Source: Arsenophonus melophagi (GTDB lineage Bacteria; Pseudomonadota; Gammaproteobacteria; Enterobacterales; Enterobacteriaceae). From it: 64,000 nucleotides of DNA. Within the stretch, counting starts at the first letter, position 1; every line of letters begins with the position of its first letter. Below the pieces are notes generated by a model that saw only the letters and a list, made by a program, of their open reading frames with translations, made no database searches and had not been told where the DNA came from. Below are positions 47,715-57,382 of the stretch, piece after piece. The DNA is taken from assembly GCA_032378655.1 (NCBI GenBank), contig JAVYJS010000001.1, positions 52,564-116,563 of the forward strand, in the 5' to 3' direction. A program made the position numbers and the translations under genes.

Positions 47715-50096
47715 ATGAATATTGAGCGTTCTGAATACATTGAAATTCCTGTACTACCTCTGCGCGATGTAGTGGTGTATCCACATATGGTAATCCCATT
47801 ATTTGTTGGTCGTGAGAAGTCAATTCACTGTATTGGGGCCGCAATGAATCGTAACAAGCAGGTCATGTTGGTGGCTCAAAAGGAAGCATCTACTGATGAG
47901 CCAAGTATAAATGATATTTTTTCTGTAGGAACGGTTGCTTCTGTTTTACAGATGCTAAAACTACCAGATGGTACTGTTAAAGTATTGGTTGAAGGTTTGC
48001 GGCGGGCAAAAATCACAAAGTTGATAGATAATGGAGAATATTTTATTGCTCAGACTGAGCCTTTTAGTTCTCAAACTGTAGATGAAAAAGAGCAAGAAGT
48101 CCTAAATAGGATGACTATTAATCAATTTGAAGGCTATATTAAATTAAATAAGAAGATTCCACCTGAAGTTTTAACATCCTTGCATTCTATTGAACAATCA
48201 GACAAATTAGCTGATACTATTGCTTCTCATATGCCGTTAAAATTAGCAGATAAACAACGTGTATTAGAAATGGTAGATGTAGTAGACCGCCTTGAATATT
48301 TGATGGCAATGATGGAATCTGAAATTGATTTACTGCAAGTTGAAAAAAGTATTCGTAATCGCGTTAAGAAGCAGATGGAGAAAAGTCAACGCGAATACTA
48401 TTTAAATGAGCAGATGAAGGCAATTCAGAAAGAATTAGGCGAAATGGAAGATGCGCCTGATGAATATGAAATGTTCAAACGCGAAATTGAAGAAGTAAAA
48501 ATGCCTAAAGAAGTTCGACAAAAGGCGGAGGCAGAATTACAAAAATTAAAAATGATGTCACCAATGTCTGCTGAAGCAACTGTTTTACGGAGCTATATTG
48601 ATTGGATGGTACAGGTCCCTTGGAGTATTCGGAGTAAAGTTAAAAAAGATTTAGTTAAAGCACAAGAGACATTAGATAGTGATCATTATGGGTTAGAACG
48701 TGTTAAAGAGCGTATTCTTGAATATTTAGCTGTACAGAGTCGTGTAAGTAAAATTAAAGGTCCAATTTTATGCTTGGTAGGACCACCAGGTGTTGGAAAG
48801 ACATCATTGGGACAATCAATTGCTAAAGCTACAGGACGTAAATATATTCGTATGGCACTAGGAGGTGTGCGTGATGAAGCTGAAATTCGTGGACATAGAA
48901 GAACTTATATTGGCTCTATGCCAGGAAAACTTATTCAAAAGATGGCAAAAGTTGGCGTTAAGAACCCATTATTTTTGTTAGATGAAATTGATAAAATGTC
49001 TTCAGACATGCGTGGAGATCCAGCTTCAGCTTTACTTGAAGTACTTGATCCAGAGCAAAATGTTGCGTTTAATGATCACTATCTAGAAGTTGATTATGAC
49101 CTTTCTGATGTTATGTTCGTTGCCACTTCAAACTCAATGAATATTCCAGCGCCATTATTAGATCGTATGGAAGTAATTCGTCTTTCAGGTTATACTGAAG
49201 ATGAAAAACTCAATATTGCAAAAAAACATTTATTGCCAAAACAAATCCAGAGAAACGCCTTGAAAAAAGGCGAACTAACAATAGACGATAGCGCAATTAT
49301 TGGTATTATTCGTTATTATACTCGCGAAGCTGGTGTTCGAGGACTAGAACGGAAAATTTCTAAATTATGCCGTAAAGCAGTAAAAGAATTACTGATGGAC
49401 AAATCGTTAAAATATCTTATCATTAATAATGATAATCTAAAAGACTATCTTGGTGTGCGTAAGGTGGATTATGGGCGTGCAGATACTAAAAATCGTATTG
49501 GCCAAGTCACTGGTTTAGCTTGGACAGAAGCTGGTGGTGATTTATTGACTATTGAAACAGCATGTGTACCAGGAAAAGGTAAACTCACTTACACCGGATC
49601 ATTAGGTGAAGTCATGCAAGAATCAATTCAAACTGCGTTAACCGTAGTACGAGCGCGTGCAGAAAAACTAGGTATTCATGCTGATTTCTACGAAAAACGA
49701 GATATTCATGTGCATGTCCCTGAGGGAGCGACACCAAAAGATGGCCCCAGTGCAGGAATTGCGATGTGTACAGCATTGGTCTCTTGTTTAACCGGTAACC
49801 CTGTAAAAGCAGATGTAGCGATGACAGGTGAAATAACGTTACGTGGATTAGTTTTACCTATTGGTGGTTTAAAAGAAAAATTGTTAGCAGCTCATCGTGG
49901 TGGAATAAAAATTGTCTTAATTCCTGATGAAAATCGTCGTGATTTAGAAGAAATACCGAAAAATGTTATCGCAAATTTAAAAATTTATCCTTTAAAGATC
50001 ATTGAAGAGGTTTTTTCTCTTGCATTACAAAATCCATTCTGTGCCTTCTGTGCCAAGGAAGTAATAAATAAAAAATGTTCTGAATGTATTAACTAA
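47715..50096 (+). CDS. lon: Lon protease with a cysteine-rich C-terminal tail
   Basis: Lon is the cytoplasmic AAA+ protease for misfolded and regulatory proteins. The 793 residues (784 in E. coli) cover the N-terminal substrate domain, a coiled coil (QMEKSQREYYLNEQMKAIQK), the ATPase with Walker A GPPGVGKTSLG and Walker B FLLDEIDKMSSD, and the protease domain with the catalytic serine in PKDGPSAGIAM and lysine in GGLKEKLLAAH. The C-terminus is odd: after LALQNP it runs FCAFCAKEVINKKCSECIN, a CxxC-x8-CxxC arrangement, where E. coli has an unrelated short tail. The tail could bind a metal. hupB follows, as in E. coli. Confidence 0.97.
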   Translation: MNIERSEYIEIPVLPLRDVVVYPHMVIPLFVGREKSIHCIGAAMNRNKQVMLVAQKEASTDEPSINDIFSVGTVASVLQMLKLPDGTVKVLVEGLRRAKITKLIDNGEYFIAQTEPFSSQTVDEKEQEVLNRMTINQFEGYIKLNKKIPPEVLTSLHSIEQSDKLADTIASHMPLKLADKQRVLEMVDVVDRLEYLMAMMESEIDLLQVEKSIRNRVKKQMEKSQREYYLNEQMKAIQKELGEMEDAPDEYEMFKREIEEVKMPKEVRQKAEAELQKLKMMSPMSAEATVLRSYIDWMVQVPWSIRSKVKKDLVKAQETLDSDHYGLERVKERILEYLAVQSRVSKIKGPILCLVGPPGVGKTSLGQSIAKATGRKYIRMALGGVRDEAEIRGHRRTYIGSMPGKLIQKMAKVGVKNPLFLLDEIDKMSSDMRGDPASALLEVLDPEQNVAFNDHYLEVDYDLSDVMFVATSNSMNIPAPLLDRMEVIRLSGYTEDEKLNIAKKHLLPKQIQRNALKKGELTIDDSAIIGIIRYYTREAGVRGLERKISKLCRKAVKELLMDKSLKYLIINNDNLKDYLGVRKVDYGRADTKNRIGQVTGLAWTEAGGDLLTIETACVPGKGKLTYTGSLGEVMQESIQTALTVVRARAEKLGIHADFYEKRDIHVHVPEGATPKDGPSAGIAMCTALVSCLTGNPVKADVAMTGEITLRGLVLPIGGLKEKLLAAHRGGIKIVLIPDENRRDLEEIPKNVIANLKIYPLKIIEEVFSLALQNPFCAFCAKEVINKKCSECIN

Positions 50097-50244
50097 AATT
50101 AAGAATTTAATATAATCATTAAAATAATGAATCTTGGATGATGTGTTATTTTTATCGATCACACAATTTTGATATACAGATTTATAATGATTTGACTGTA
50201 ATATGTTTTAGATTCATTATTTTAATGACATGGGGATGATAAGT

Positions 50245-50520
50245 GTGAAAAAGAAAGAACTAGTAGAAAAAATTGCAAAAGAATCAAATGCTGCTAAATC
50301 AGTTACTGAGCGTGTACTAAATGCATTTATTAAAACTGTATCTCAAACGCTCCAAACAGGTGGTAAAGTTCAGTTAATCGGTTTTGGCACATTTGAAGTT
50401 AAGCAACGTGCAGCACGTCATGGACGTAATCCTAAGACAGGTACGGTCATTAAGATAGCTGCGGCTAAGGTGCCATCATTTAAAGCAGGACAAGGATTAA
50501 AAGATACTGTTAACAGATAA
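50245..50520 (+). CDS. hupB: DNA-binding protein HU, beta-type
   Basis: HU is a nucleoid-associated DNA-bending protein. The GTG at 50245 gives 91 residues, aligning exactly with the family start (VKKKELVEKIAK against MNKSQLIDKIAA) and having GGGG about nine bases upstream. ATG codons at 50230 and 50236 are in frame and would add up to five residues. The signature GFGTFEVKQRAARHGRNPKTG is complete and AAKVPSFKAGQGLKD closes the arm. Position behind lon supports the beta-type name, although as the possible only HU it may do all HU work. Confidence 0.93.
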   Translation: MKKKELVEKIAKESNAAKSVTERVLNAFIKTVSQTLQTGGKVQLIGFGTFEVKQRAARHGRNPKTGTVIKIAAAKVPSFKAGQGLKDTVNR

Positions 50521-50550
50521 ATTAAAAACTCAATCAGTTGATTTCGTAAG

Positions 50551-50594
50551 TTAAAATCGAGCACACTATATGCATATAGTGTGCTCGATTTTAA
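50551..50594. repeat. 44-bp perfect spacerless palindrome after hupB
   Basis: The halves 50551-50572 and 50573-50594 are exact reverse complements, centred on ATATGCATAT. It starts 30 bp after the hupB stop and ends 54 bp before ppiD. It could terminate hupB transcripts, although only a TTTT within the stem is present and no T-tract follows. Confidence 0.9.
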
Positions 50595-50648
50595 GTAACA
50601 AGCATATTATGCTGCCATTTATTTAGCAGAAAATGGAGATTTGTCATC

Positions 50649-52511
50649 TTGACTATGGAAAATCTGCGCGCAGCGGTGCATAGTCCTGCGTTAAAAATAG
50701 TACTTATAATTATTATTTTATCTTTGCTGCTTACAGGAATTGGTGATTACTTGATGAGTTCATCAAGTAAGTATGCTGCAAAAGTAAATGGTAAAAAAAT
50801 TAGTCATGTTCAATTACAAGAAATGTTCCAGCTAGAAAAAAAAGTATTACAAGAGCGATTAGGTAATCAGTTTGATAAAATTGCTAATAGTGAACAAGGC
50901 ATCCAGATTTTACGTCATCAAGCTTTAGAACATTTAATTAGCACGGAGTTGCTTAATCAATATGCAAACCAATTAGGGTTAACTGTAAGTGATGATCAAA
51001 TTAAGCAGCATATCTATAATATGCCGATATTTCATACAGATGGGCATTTTGATAGTAAAAAATACCGGACTATTCTATCTCAAAATCATGTTAATGCTGA
51101 TGATTTTGCCAACAAAATACGGCAAGACTTAATCAATTATCAACTCAGTAAAATCTACATAATCGATGAATTTGTGCTACCTGAAGAAGTGCAGACCTAT
51201 GCTCAGTTACTTTTAGAACAGCGTGAAATCAAAGTAGCAACTTTATCACTGGATAACTATAAATCTAAACAAACGGTTACAGAGAAAGAGTTACAGTATT
51301 ATTATAATACGCATCAGAACAGTTTTATTTCACCTGAGCAGGTAAAGGTCAAGTATATTAAGTTAGATGCCACTTCTCAACGGAGAAATATAACAGTTGC
51401 AGATGAAGAACAGAAAATTTATTATCAGCAAAATATAGCGCATTTTACTCAGCCAGAGCAGAAACATTACAGCATGATTCAATTGGCTACAGAACAAGAA
51501 GCTAATTCTGTTTTGCAAGCCTTAGGAACTGGCGCTGATTTTAAGAAATTGGTAGCGGAAAAATCAACAGATAAATTTAGCGTAAAAAATTACGGTGCAC
51601 TTGGTTGGATGGAAGCTACTGCCACACCAAATGAAATTCTTTCCGCTAACCTAACAAAGAAAGGGCAGATTTCTAGAGTAATAAAATCAGCGAGCAATTA
51701 TATTATATTCCGTCTTGATGATATTAAGCCAAAAGTAGTAAAACCTTTTCAAGTTATCAAGGCTGAAATTGCCAATATACTCAGAAATGAAAAAGCGATT
51801 AGTGCATTTTATGCGCTACAGCAAACTGCAAGTCGTGCTGCAGTGCAGCATAATCAATCTTTAACTGCTACAGAACAGGCTACTGGTATTAAAGCGGTAA
51901 CAACAGATTGGTTTAGTCGTGATAATCTTCCTGAAGAAATAAAATTTGATAAGATAGCTGATGCTATTTTTAGCGGTAACTTAGTAAATAAAAATGGACC
52001 AACAGGTGTTAATTCAGATGTTATTAACGTCGATGATGATCGTGCGTTTGTTATTCGAGTAGAAAAATATAAACCGCAAGTAAGACAGCCATTTTATGAA
52101 GTGAAGCAGAACATTTCTGAATTAGTTAAATATAATAAAGCTAAAAAAGAGATAGAATTAGCGGGCAAGAAATTACTTACCACATTAAAAGAGGGAGTAG
52201 GTGAAGCGGCTATAACGAAATTAGGTATTACATTTAGCGATATTAAGATTATTAAGCGTTTTGGACAAAACGAAGAATTAGCTGAATCTATTTTTCGAAT
52301 GCCAATTCCTAAAAACGATATACCAAATTATATTAGTATCAGGGATACTAAAGGTAATTTTATTATTATTCAATTGCTCAAAGTTACTCAAGGTCAACCA
52401 ATAGAAGAAGAATTACAGATTTTTTCAAAACGTTATAAAAGGATACTCAGCAATATAATGATAGAAGCGTTGATATTCAATTTACGTGATAGAGCTAAAG
52501 TCAATTTATGA
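50649..52511 (+). CDS. ppiD: Periplasmic folding chaperone PpiD
   Basis: PpiD is an inner-membrane-anchored periplasmic chaperone that works at the Sec translocon exit. The 620 residues (623 in E. coli) have one N-terminal membrane helix (LKIVLIIIILSLLLTGIGDY), a SurA-like chaperone region (KVNGKKISHVQLQEMFQ) and a central parvulin-like domain (QPEQKHYSMIQLATEQEANS...YGALGWMEA). The TTG at 50649 has GGAG ten bases ahead; the ATG at 50655 (MENLRAAVHS) matches the family start but sits 16 bases from that box, so the start is uncertain by two residues. It follows hupB as in E. coli. Confidence 0.94.
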   Translation: MTMENLRAAVHSPALKIVLIIIILSLLLTGIGDYLMSSSSKYAAKVNGKKISHVQLQEMFQLEKKVLQERLGNQFDKIANSEQGIQILRHQALEHLISTELLNQYANQLGLTVSDDQIKQHIYNMPIFHTDGHFDSKKYRTILSQNHVNADDFANKIRQDLINYQLSKIYIIDEFVLPEEVQTYAQLLLEQREIKVATLSLDNYKSKQTVTEKELQYYYNTHQNSFISPEQVKVKYIKLDATSQRRNITVADEEQKIYYQQNIAHFTQPEQKHYSMIQLATEQEANSVLQALGTGADFKKLVAEKSTDKFSVKNYGALGWMEATATPNEILSANLTKKGQISRVIKSASNYIIFRLDDIKPKVVKPFQVIKAEIANILRNEKAISAFYALQQTASRAAVQHNQSLTATEQATGIKAVTTDWFSRDNLPEEIKFDKIADAIFSGNLVNKNGPTGVNSDVINVDDDRAFVIRVEKYKPQVRQPFYEVKQNISELVKYNKAKKEIELAGKKLLTTLKEGVGEAAITKLGITFSDIKIIKRFGQNEELAESIFRMPIPKNDIPNYISIRDTKGNFIIIQLLKVTQGQPIEEELQIFSKRYKRILSNIMIEALIFNLRDRAKVNL

Positions 52512-53211
52512 TTGTAGTAAATTACGATCGGATTTTAATACTGGTCAAACGGGAATTACAGTACAATATGTATTAAAGGTTATACAGAAATGTTCTAAAC
52601 ACTACAATAAATGTAGCTACTATATTACTACCTATGTTAAATAGTAGTTACATTTAGTAATCCGGTATCAAATATTTGATGTGCTTTGATGTATAAGCAA
52701 TTTCTGAGATCTTTTCTGCCACGAAATAAACAATTGGTATATTAATAATAATTAAATATATCGATATAGTACAAGTCAAATCTTATCTATGTAAGAATAG
52801 TACAAGTAAAATCTTATCTATGTAAGATAAGATTATGTTATTGAGTTTAATTTTGATTCAGATGGCTTGAATTCATAGATGAATTTCTTATGTTATGTTT
52901 TAACTGATGTTAAAACTGATTATTCTAATACATAGAATGTATTAGAATAAAATACTACTAAAATTACTTTTGATTATTACGCTAATAAATCTAATTTATT
53001 ACAAATATCTTTTGAAAGATATGATCAGATTATATGGACTGTTCGCTATGGTTATAACCATATAGTTAACAAATACATTGAATTAAATTGATCTTTTATT
53101 TTTCGTGAGCATAAAAATAAAATTTACAACACTTTTACTTTTATCAGCTCAATTTATTGAGCTGTCGTTTATCATATTTTAGATATGATAATTCAATATC
53201 AGGATAAAAAT
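52512..53211. other. 700-bp spacer where six E. coli genes are missing
   Basis: E. coli has ybaV, fadM, queC, ybaE, cof and ybaO between ppiD and mdlA. Here none remains and I see no recognisable piece. The spacer contains a direct repeat (listed separately) and several short dyads such as 53047-53066. Confidence 0.55.
52766..52827. repeat. Direct repeat, two 31-bp units in tandem
   Basis: Units 52766-52796 and 52797-52827 are identical except for one base. The second unit runs into a small palindrome (CTTATCTATGTAAGATAAG). The near identity points to a recent tandem duplication. Confidence 0.88.
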
Positions 53212-54966
53212 GTGAGATTATTTGCTCAATTATATTGGTATTTTTTAATTGAGTGGCGCCGGTATTTTGGTGCAATAATGTTATTAATTATTATTGCAGG
53301 ATTACAACTGATTCCACCGAGGTTAGTGGGCTTAATTATTGATGGAATAAATAAACACACAATAAGCAATAAACAACTTTTCGGTTGGATCAGTGCAATA
53401 GTATTTATAACATGTATAATTTATGGATTGCGTTATATTTGGCGTTTATGGTTATTTGGCGCTTCTTATAAATTAGCCGTACAGTTACGACAGCAATTTT
53501 ATCACCAATTTAGTCGTCAGACTCCTGAATTTTATTTACGTTATAGAGTAGGTGATCTTATGGCACGTACAACAAATGATGTAGATCGAGTTGTTTTTGC
53601 AGCAGGAGACGGTGTTCTGACATTAATCGATTCTTTAGTTATGGGATGTACAGTATTGATTTTCATGAGTATAGAAATCAGCTGGAAACTCACATTACTC
53701 TCATTGCTACCAATGCCAATTATGGCTTGTTTTATTAAGCGATATGGTGCACAACTGTATACACGTTTTAAATCTGCTCAAAGCGCATTTTCTTCACTAA
53801 ATAATCATGCCCAGGAAAGTCTAACAAGCATTCGTATGATCAAAGCGTTTGGTCTTGAAAATCGTCAATCTCATCATTTTGAAATGGCAGTATTAGAGGC
53901 TGGACGTAAAAATATGCATGTTGCTCAAATTGATGCAAAATTTGATCCCACTATTTATATTGCAATAAGCGCTGCGAATTTTTTAGCAGTAGTTGGTGGA
54001 AGCTGGATGGTTTATCATAACACAATGACATTAGGAGAGCTAACTAGTTTTATTATGTACTTAGGACTTATGATATGGCCAATGTTAGCACTTGCATGGA
54101 TGTTAAATATTGTTGAACGCGGAAGCGCTGCTTATAGCAGAATCTGTGTTTTATTTGATGAATCTCCATCTATAATTGATGGAGAACAGTGTTTAAAGCC
54201 AACATCAAGCCCCTTGATCATAAATATTCGACAATTTCATTATCCTGGTGCTGCAATTCCAGCTTTACATAATATTGCATTTAATATCCAGCCTGGCCAA
54301 TTGGTTGGAATTACTGGCCCTACCGGTTCAGGAAAATCAACACTATTATCGTTAATGCAACGTCATTTTGACGTTATTGATGGTGCAATTATATTTCAAT
54401 CTTTTTCTTTGATCGATATCCAGCATAAAGAATGGTATTCTACATTAGCAGTTGTAAACCAAATACCGTTTTTGTTTTCCGATACCATCGCAGGTAACAT
54501 TGCTTTGGGTAAACCAACAGCTACTCAAAAAGCAATAGAAGAAGTAGCAAGAATAGCTGATGTACATGAAGATATTTTAAGGTTACCTGATGGATACAAC
54601 ACACAAGTTGGTGAGCGTGGGATTATGTTATCTGGTGGACAAAAGCAGCGAATTTCTATAGCAAGAGCACTACTATTAGATAGTAGAATTTTGATATTAG
54701 ATGATGCTTTATCTTCTGTAGATGCAGAGACTGAAAATAGAATTTTAAAAAATTTACATCAGTGGCGAGGTGGTCGTACTATCATAATGAGCACTAACCG
54801 ATTATCTGCATTAGCAGATGCAGATCAAATAATCGTATTGCAGAATGGCACTATAGTATGCCAGGGGACTCATCAGAAATTAATTGCAAAAACAGGTTGG
54901 TATCAAGATATGTATTGTTATCAACAAATTGAAACTTCATTGGAACATGAACATGAAAATGAATAA
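53212..54966 (+). CDS. mdlA: Multidrug-type ABC exporter half MdlA
   Basis: This is a fused membrane-ATPase half-transporter that pairs with MdlB. From the GTG at 53212, which has AGGA seven bases upstream and gives the family start MRLFAQLYWYF, the protein has 584 residues (590 in E. coli); an ATG at 53185 is in frame. It has six membrane helices, then Walker A GPTGSGKSTLLSL, signature LSGGQKQRISIARAL and Walker B LILDDALSSVD. The catalytic glutamate after Walker B is aspartate, as in E. coli MdlA, so this half has a weak ATP site of its own. The transported substrate is unknown. It overlaps mdlB. Confidence 0.94.
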   Translation: MRLFAQLYWYFLIEWRRYFGAIMLLIIIAGLQLIPPRLVGLIIDGINKHTISNKQLFGWISAIVFITCIIYGLRYIWRLWLFGASYKLAVQLRQQFYHQFSRQTPEFYLRYRVGDLMARTTNDVDRVVFAAGDGVLTLIDSLVMGCTVLIFMSIEISWKLTLLSLLPMPIMACFIKRYGAQLYTRFKSAQSAFSSLNNHAQESLTSIRMIKAFGLENRQSHHFEMAVLEAGRKNMHVAQIDAKFDPTIYIAISAANFLAVVGGSWMVYHNTMTLGELTSFIMYLGLMIWPMLALAWMLNIVERGSAAYSRICVLFDESPSIIDGEQCLKPTSSPLIINIRQFHYPGAAIPALHNIAFNIQPGQLVGITGPTGSGKSTLLSLMQRHFDVIDGAIIFQSFSLIDIQHKEWYSTLAVVNQIPFLFSDTIAGNIALGKPTATQKAIEEVARIADVHEDILRLPDGYNTQVGERGIMLSGGQKQRISIARALLLDSRILILDDALSSVDAETENRILKNLHQWRGGRTIIMSTNRLSALADADQIIVLQNGTIVCQGTHQKLIAKTGWYQDMYCYQQIETSLEHEHENE

Positions 54967-56719
54967 GAATAAGCCAAATTGTTTATCTCGATCCTTAAAG
55001 CGCTTATTAATTTATGGAAATCATTTTCGTAAGCTGATAATAGTTGCTATTTTGATATGCTGGCTAGCATCTGTAGCAGAAATTTGTGGTCCACTTCTAA
55101 TAAGTTACTTTATTGATAATATGTTAATACAAGCTCATATATCTTTAAAAAGTACGGTTATGCTAATAATAGTTTTTTTTTCTTCGCAAATTATTGCGTC
55201 TATCTTAAATTTTTATCAAACAATTTTGTTTAATAAAACAGCAATAGGTGTTGTTCAAACATTACGTATAGATGTTATGAGTGCTGCAATAAGACAGCCA
55301 TTGAGTATTTTTGATAATCAACCAGTAGGACGACTTATCTCTCGAGTGACAAATGATACTGAAGTGGTTAGAGATCTTTTTGTAACTGTTATTCCAACTA
55401 TATTTCAGGCTTTAGCACTTGTTATTATTATGGTAGTAGCTATGTTTTTTTTAGAATGGCATATGGCAATTATAGCTAGCTTAATTTTCCCTATAGTATT
55501 TTTTATTATGATCATTTACCAACGCTTAAGTACGCCAATTGTCCGTCAAGTACGTACTTACTTAGCTAACATTAACGATGGTTTTAACGAAATTATTAAT
55601 GGAATGATTGTTATTCAACAATTCAGGCAACAAGCCCGCTTTGGTAAAAAAATATTTATGGCGAATCGCCAGCACTATATTGCTAGGATGCAAGCATTAA
55701 AGTTAGATAGTATTCTTTTACGGCCATTATTAAATTTATTTTCTTCCTTAACACTGTGTGGATTAATTCTATTATTTGGATTTAAAGGAATAGATGTTAT
55801 TAGTATTGGGGTATTTTATGCTTTTATCAATTATCTTGGGAGTTTAAATGAGCCATTAATTAAATTAACTGCACAGCAATCAGTATTGCAACAAGCAATC
55901 ATTGCAGGTGAAAGAATTTTTGAATTAATAGATAGCCCACAACAATATTATGGTCACGATCAATTACCTTTAGTATCAGGTAGAGTAGATATAAAAAAGC
56001 TTTCTTTTGCTTATCGTAATGATACGTACGTACTGAACAATATTAATCTTCAAGTAGAGGATAATGAATTTGTTGCATTAGTTGGGCATACTGGTAGTGG
56101 AAAGAGCACTATCGCCAATTTATTAATGGGCTATTATCCATGTCAAAAAGGACAAATATTACTTGATGGGCGCCAATTATCGTCATTGTCTCATCGAGTA
56201 TTACGTAGTGGTATTACTCTTGTACAACAAGAACCAATTATTTTAGCAACAACTGTTTTTGATAATGTTGCATTAGGAAGAGAGATTTCAGAACAGAAAG
56301 TTTGGCAAACTTTAACTGCTGTTCAGCTTGCGGATTGGGTTTATAAATTACCTTATGGTGTAAATACGCAATTAGATGAGCAAGGTAATATGCTATCTTC
56401 TGGTCAAAAGCAGTTATTAGCATTAGCTCGCGCTTTAGTACTAAAGCCAAAAATTTTAATTTTGGATGAGGCAACTGCCAATGTTGATTCTGGAACTGAA
56501 AAAACAATTCAAAAAGCTTTACAGTTAATTCGTAAACGGATAACATTAATTGTTATTGCTCATCGCCTCTCCACAATTGTGGACGCAGATAAAATTTTTG
56601 TATTACAGCACGGAAAAATTGTTCAACGAGGCAATCATAATCAATTATTGCAACATCCAGGGCAATATGCTAAACTATATAAGTTGCAACAAATTGGTAA
56701 TTTATTTCTCCCTACATAA
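54953..56719 (+). CDS. mdlB: Multidrug-type ABC exporter half MdlB
   Basis: This is the partner of MdlA, 588 residues from the ATG at 54953 (593 in E. coli). Three ATGs in a row (54947, 54953, 54959) overlap the end of mdlA, and the exact start is uncertain. Six membrane helices are followed by Walker A GHTGSGKSTIANL, an altered signature LSSGQKQLLALARAL and canonical Walker B LILDEATANVD with the catalytic glutamate. Together with MdlA this forms an asymmetric heterodimer with one good and one poor ATP site. Both genes are intact, which suggests that the exporter still matters, perhaps for the envelope. Confidence 0.94.
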   Translation: MKMNKNKPNCLSRSLKRLLIYGNHFRKLIIVAILICWLASVAEICGPLLISYFIDNMLIQAHISLKSTVMLIIVFFSSQIIASILNFYQTILFNKTAIGVVQTLRIDVMSAAIRQPLSIFDNQPVGRLISRVTNDTEVVRDLFVTVIPTIFQALALVIIMVVAMFFLEWHMAIIASLIFPIVFFIMIIYQRLSTPIVRQVRTYLANINDGFNEIINGMIVIQQFRQQARFGKKIFMANRQHYIARMQALKLDSILLRPLLNLFSSLTLCGLILLFGFKGIDVISIGVFYAFINYLGSLNEPLIKLTAQQSVLQQAIIAGERIFELIDSPQQYYGHDQLPLVSGRVDIKKLSFAYRNDTYVLNNINLQVEDNEFVALVGHTGSGKSTIANLLMGYYPCQKGQILLDGRQLSSLSHRVLRSGITLVQQEPIILATTVFDNVALGREISEQKVWQTLTAVQLADWVYKLPYGVNTQLDEQGNMLSSGQKQLLALARALVLKPKILILDEATANVDSGTEKTIQKALQLIRKRITLIVIAHRLSTIVDADKIFVLQHGKIVQRGNHNQLLQHPGQYAKLYKLQQIGNLFLPT

Positions 56720-56826
56720 AGCATGTAGGGTACAAATGTTTTATGGACTTTAAAGGCTTTAAAGTTTCCTTTACAGCAAAGAAAAATGCGTTTTATCTGT
56801 TTAAATAAACAATTGTAGTAGTTATC

Positions 56827-56847
56827 CCTTGCCTTATCTAGGCAAGG
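56827..56847 (+). terminator. Probable mdlB terminator hairpin
   Basis: A 7-bp GC-rich stem (56827-56833 with 56841-56847) with a 7-nt loop is followed by a T-containing tract (CTTCCTGTTTGTT). It lies between mdlB and ffs. Confidence 0.5.
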
Positions 56848-56868
56848 CTTCCTGTTTGTTGATAAAAA

Positions 56869-56980
56869 GGAGTCCTGTTTGTTCTCACGCAATATTAAAC
56901 CTGCTAACTTGGTCAGGTCCCGAAAGAAGCAGCCATAGCAGGTGATGTATGTGCAGCGATGTTGCTGACAGGGCTCCACC
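56869..56980 (+). ncRNA. ffs: 4.5S RNA, signal recognition particle RNA
   Basis: About 112 nt align with E. coli 4.5S RNA over their whole length. The conserved apical domain reads GGTCAGGTCC then GAAAGAAGCAGCC (GGAA-type tetraloop region), the strand returns through CAGGTGATG and GTTGCTGACAGGG, and the terminal helix pairs GGAGTCCTGT at the 5' end with ACAGGGCTCC at the 3' end with one G-U pair. It binds Ffh to make the SRP. It stands in its E. coli neighbourhood, downstream of mdlB; glnK, amtB, tesB and ybaY, which lie between in E. coli, are gone. The ends are set by pairing and may be off by a few bases. Confidence 0.93.
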
Positions 56981-57001
56981 AGTTCTCAGAGCTGTTCAGA
57001 G

Positions 57002-57047
57002 AACACTTTACTTTTCACAATTTAAAGTAAAGTGTTAATTACAATTT
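57002..57047 (+). terminator. Probable ffs terminator
   Basis: A hairpin with 13-bp perfect arms (57002-57014 and 57024-57036) is followed within ten bases by a run of six T residues. A smaller dyad (GTTCTC/GAGAAC, 56982-57004) overlaps its start. Confidence 0.65.
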
Positions 57048-57179
57048 TTTAATTTTATGAATTCCCTTTTCATCTACTTACTTTTTGAATGAGCTGTTTA
57101 AAGCAAAAAACTATACAAGCAAGTAAGTGATTGTAGTATTTTACTAAAATACCTACTAGATCTGATAAGGATAATGGTA

Positions 57180-57382
57180 TTATCGGACAAATTTCCAAAC
57201 GGATGAAGGAATTGTATCATAAAGTTTATTCATTGTAAGCTCTGCTAACCTATGATCAGCAGCAGAATAAAATAATTCAAGTTCATCCTCAGATAATTCA
57301 TATTTTTTTTTTCTATTATTCGCTCTAATGTTCCGATTGTTGTGCATTTTCTTAAGCGCATCAGATAGTCAATTTTAGTCAT
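57180..57382 (-). pseudogene. hha: Hha nucleoid-associated regulator, frameshifted at a poly(A) run
   Basis: Hha is a small partner of H-NS that silences horizontally acquired genes. From the ATG at 57382 the frame reads MTKIDYLMRLRKCTTIGTLE, RIIEK, and after a run of ten A residues the next frame reads YELSEDELELFYSAADHRLA, ELTMNKLYDTIPSSVWKFVR and stop. Eleven A residues would make a perfect 67-residue Hha, nearly identical to the E. coli one; ten put it out of frame. Everything else is intact. In Buchnera and Blochmannia, transcriptional slippage at such runs is known to restore frame, so the gene may still give some protein. It lies near ffs as in E. coli. Confidence 0.9.
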
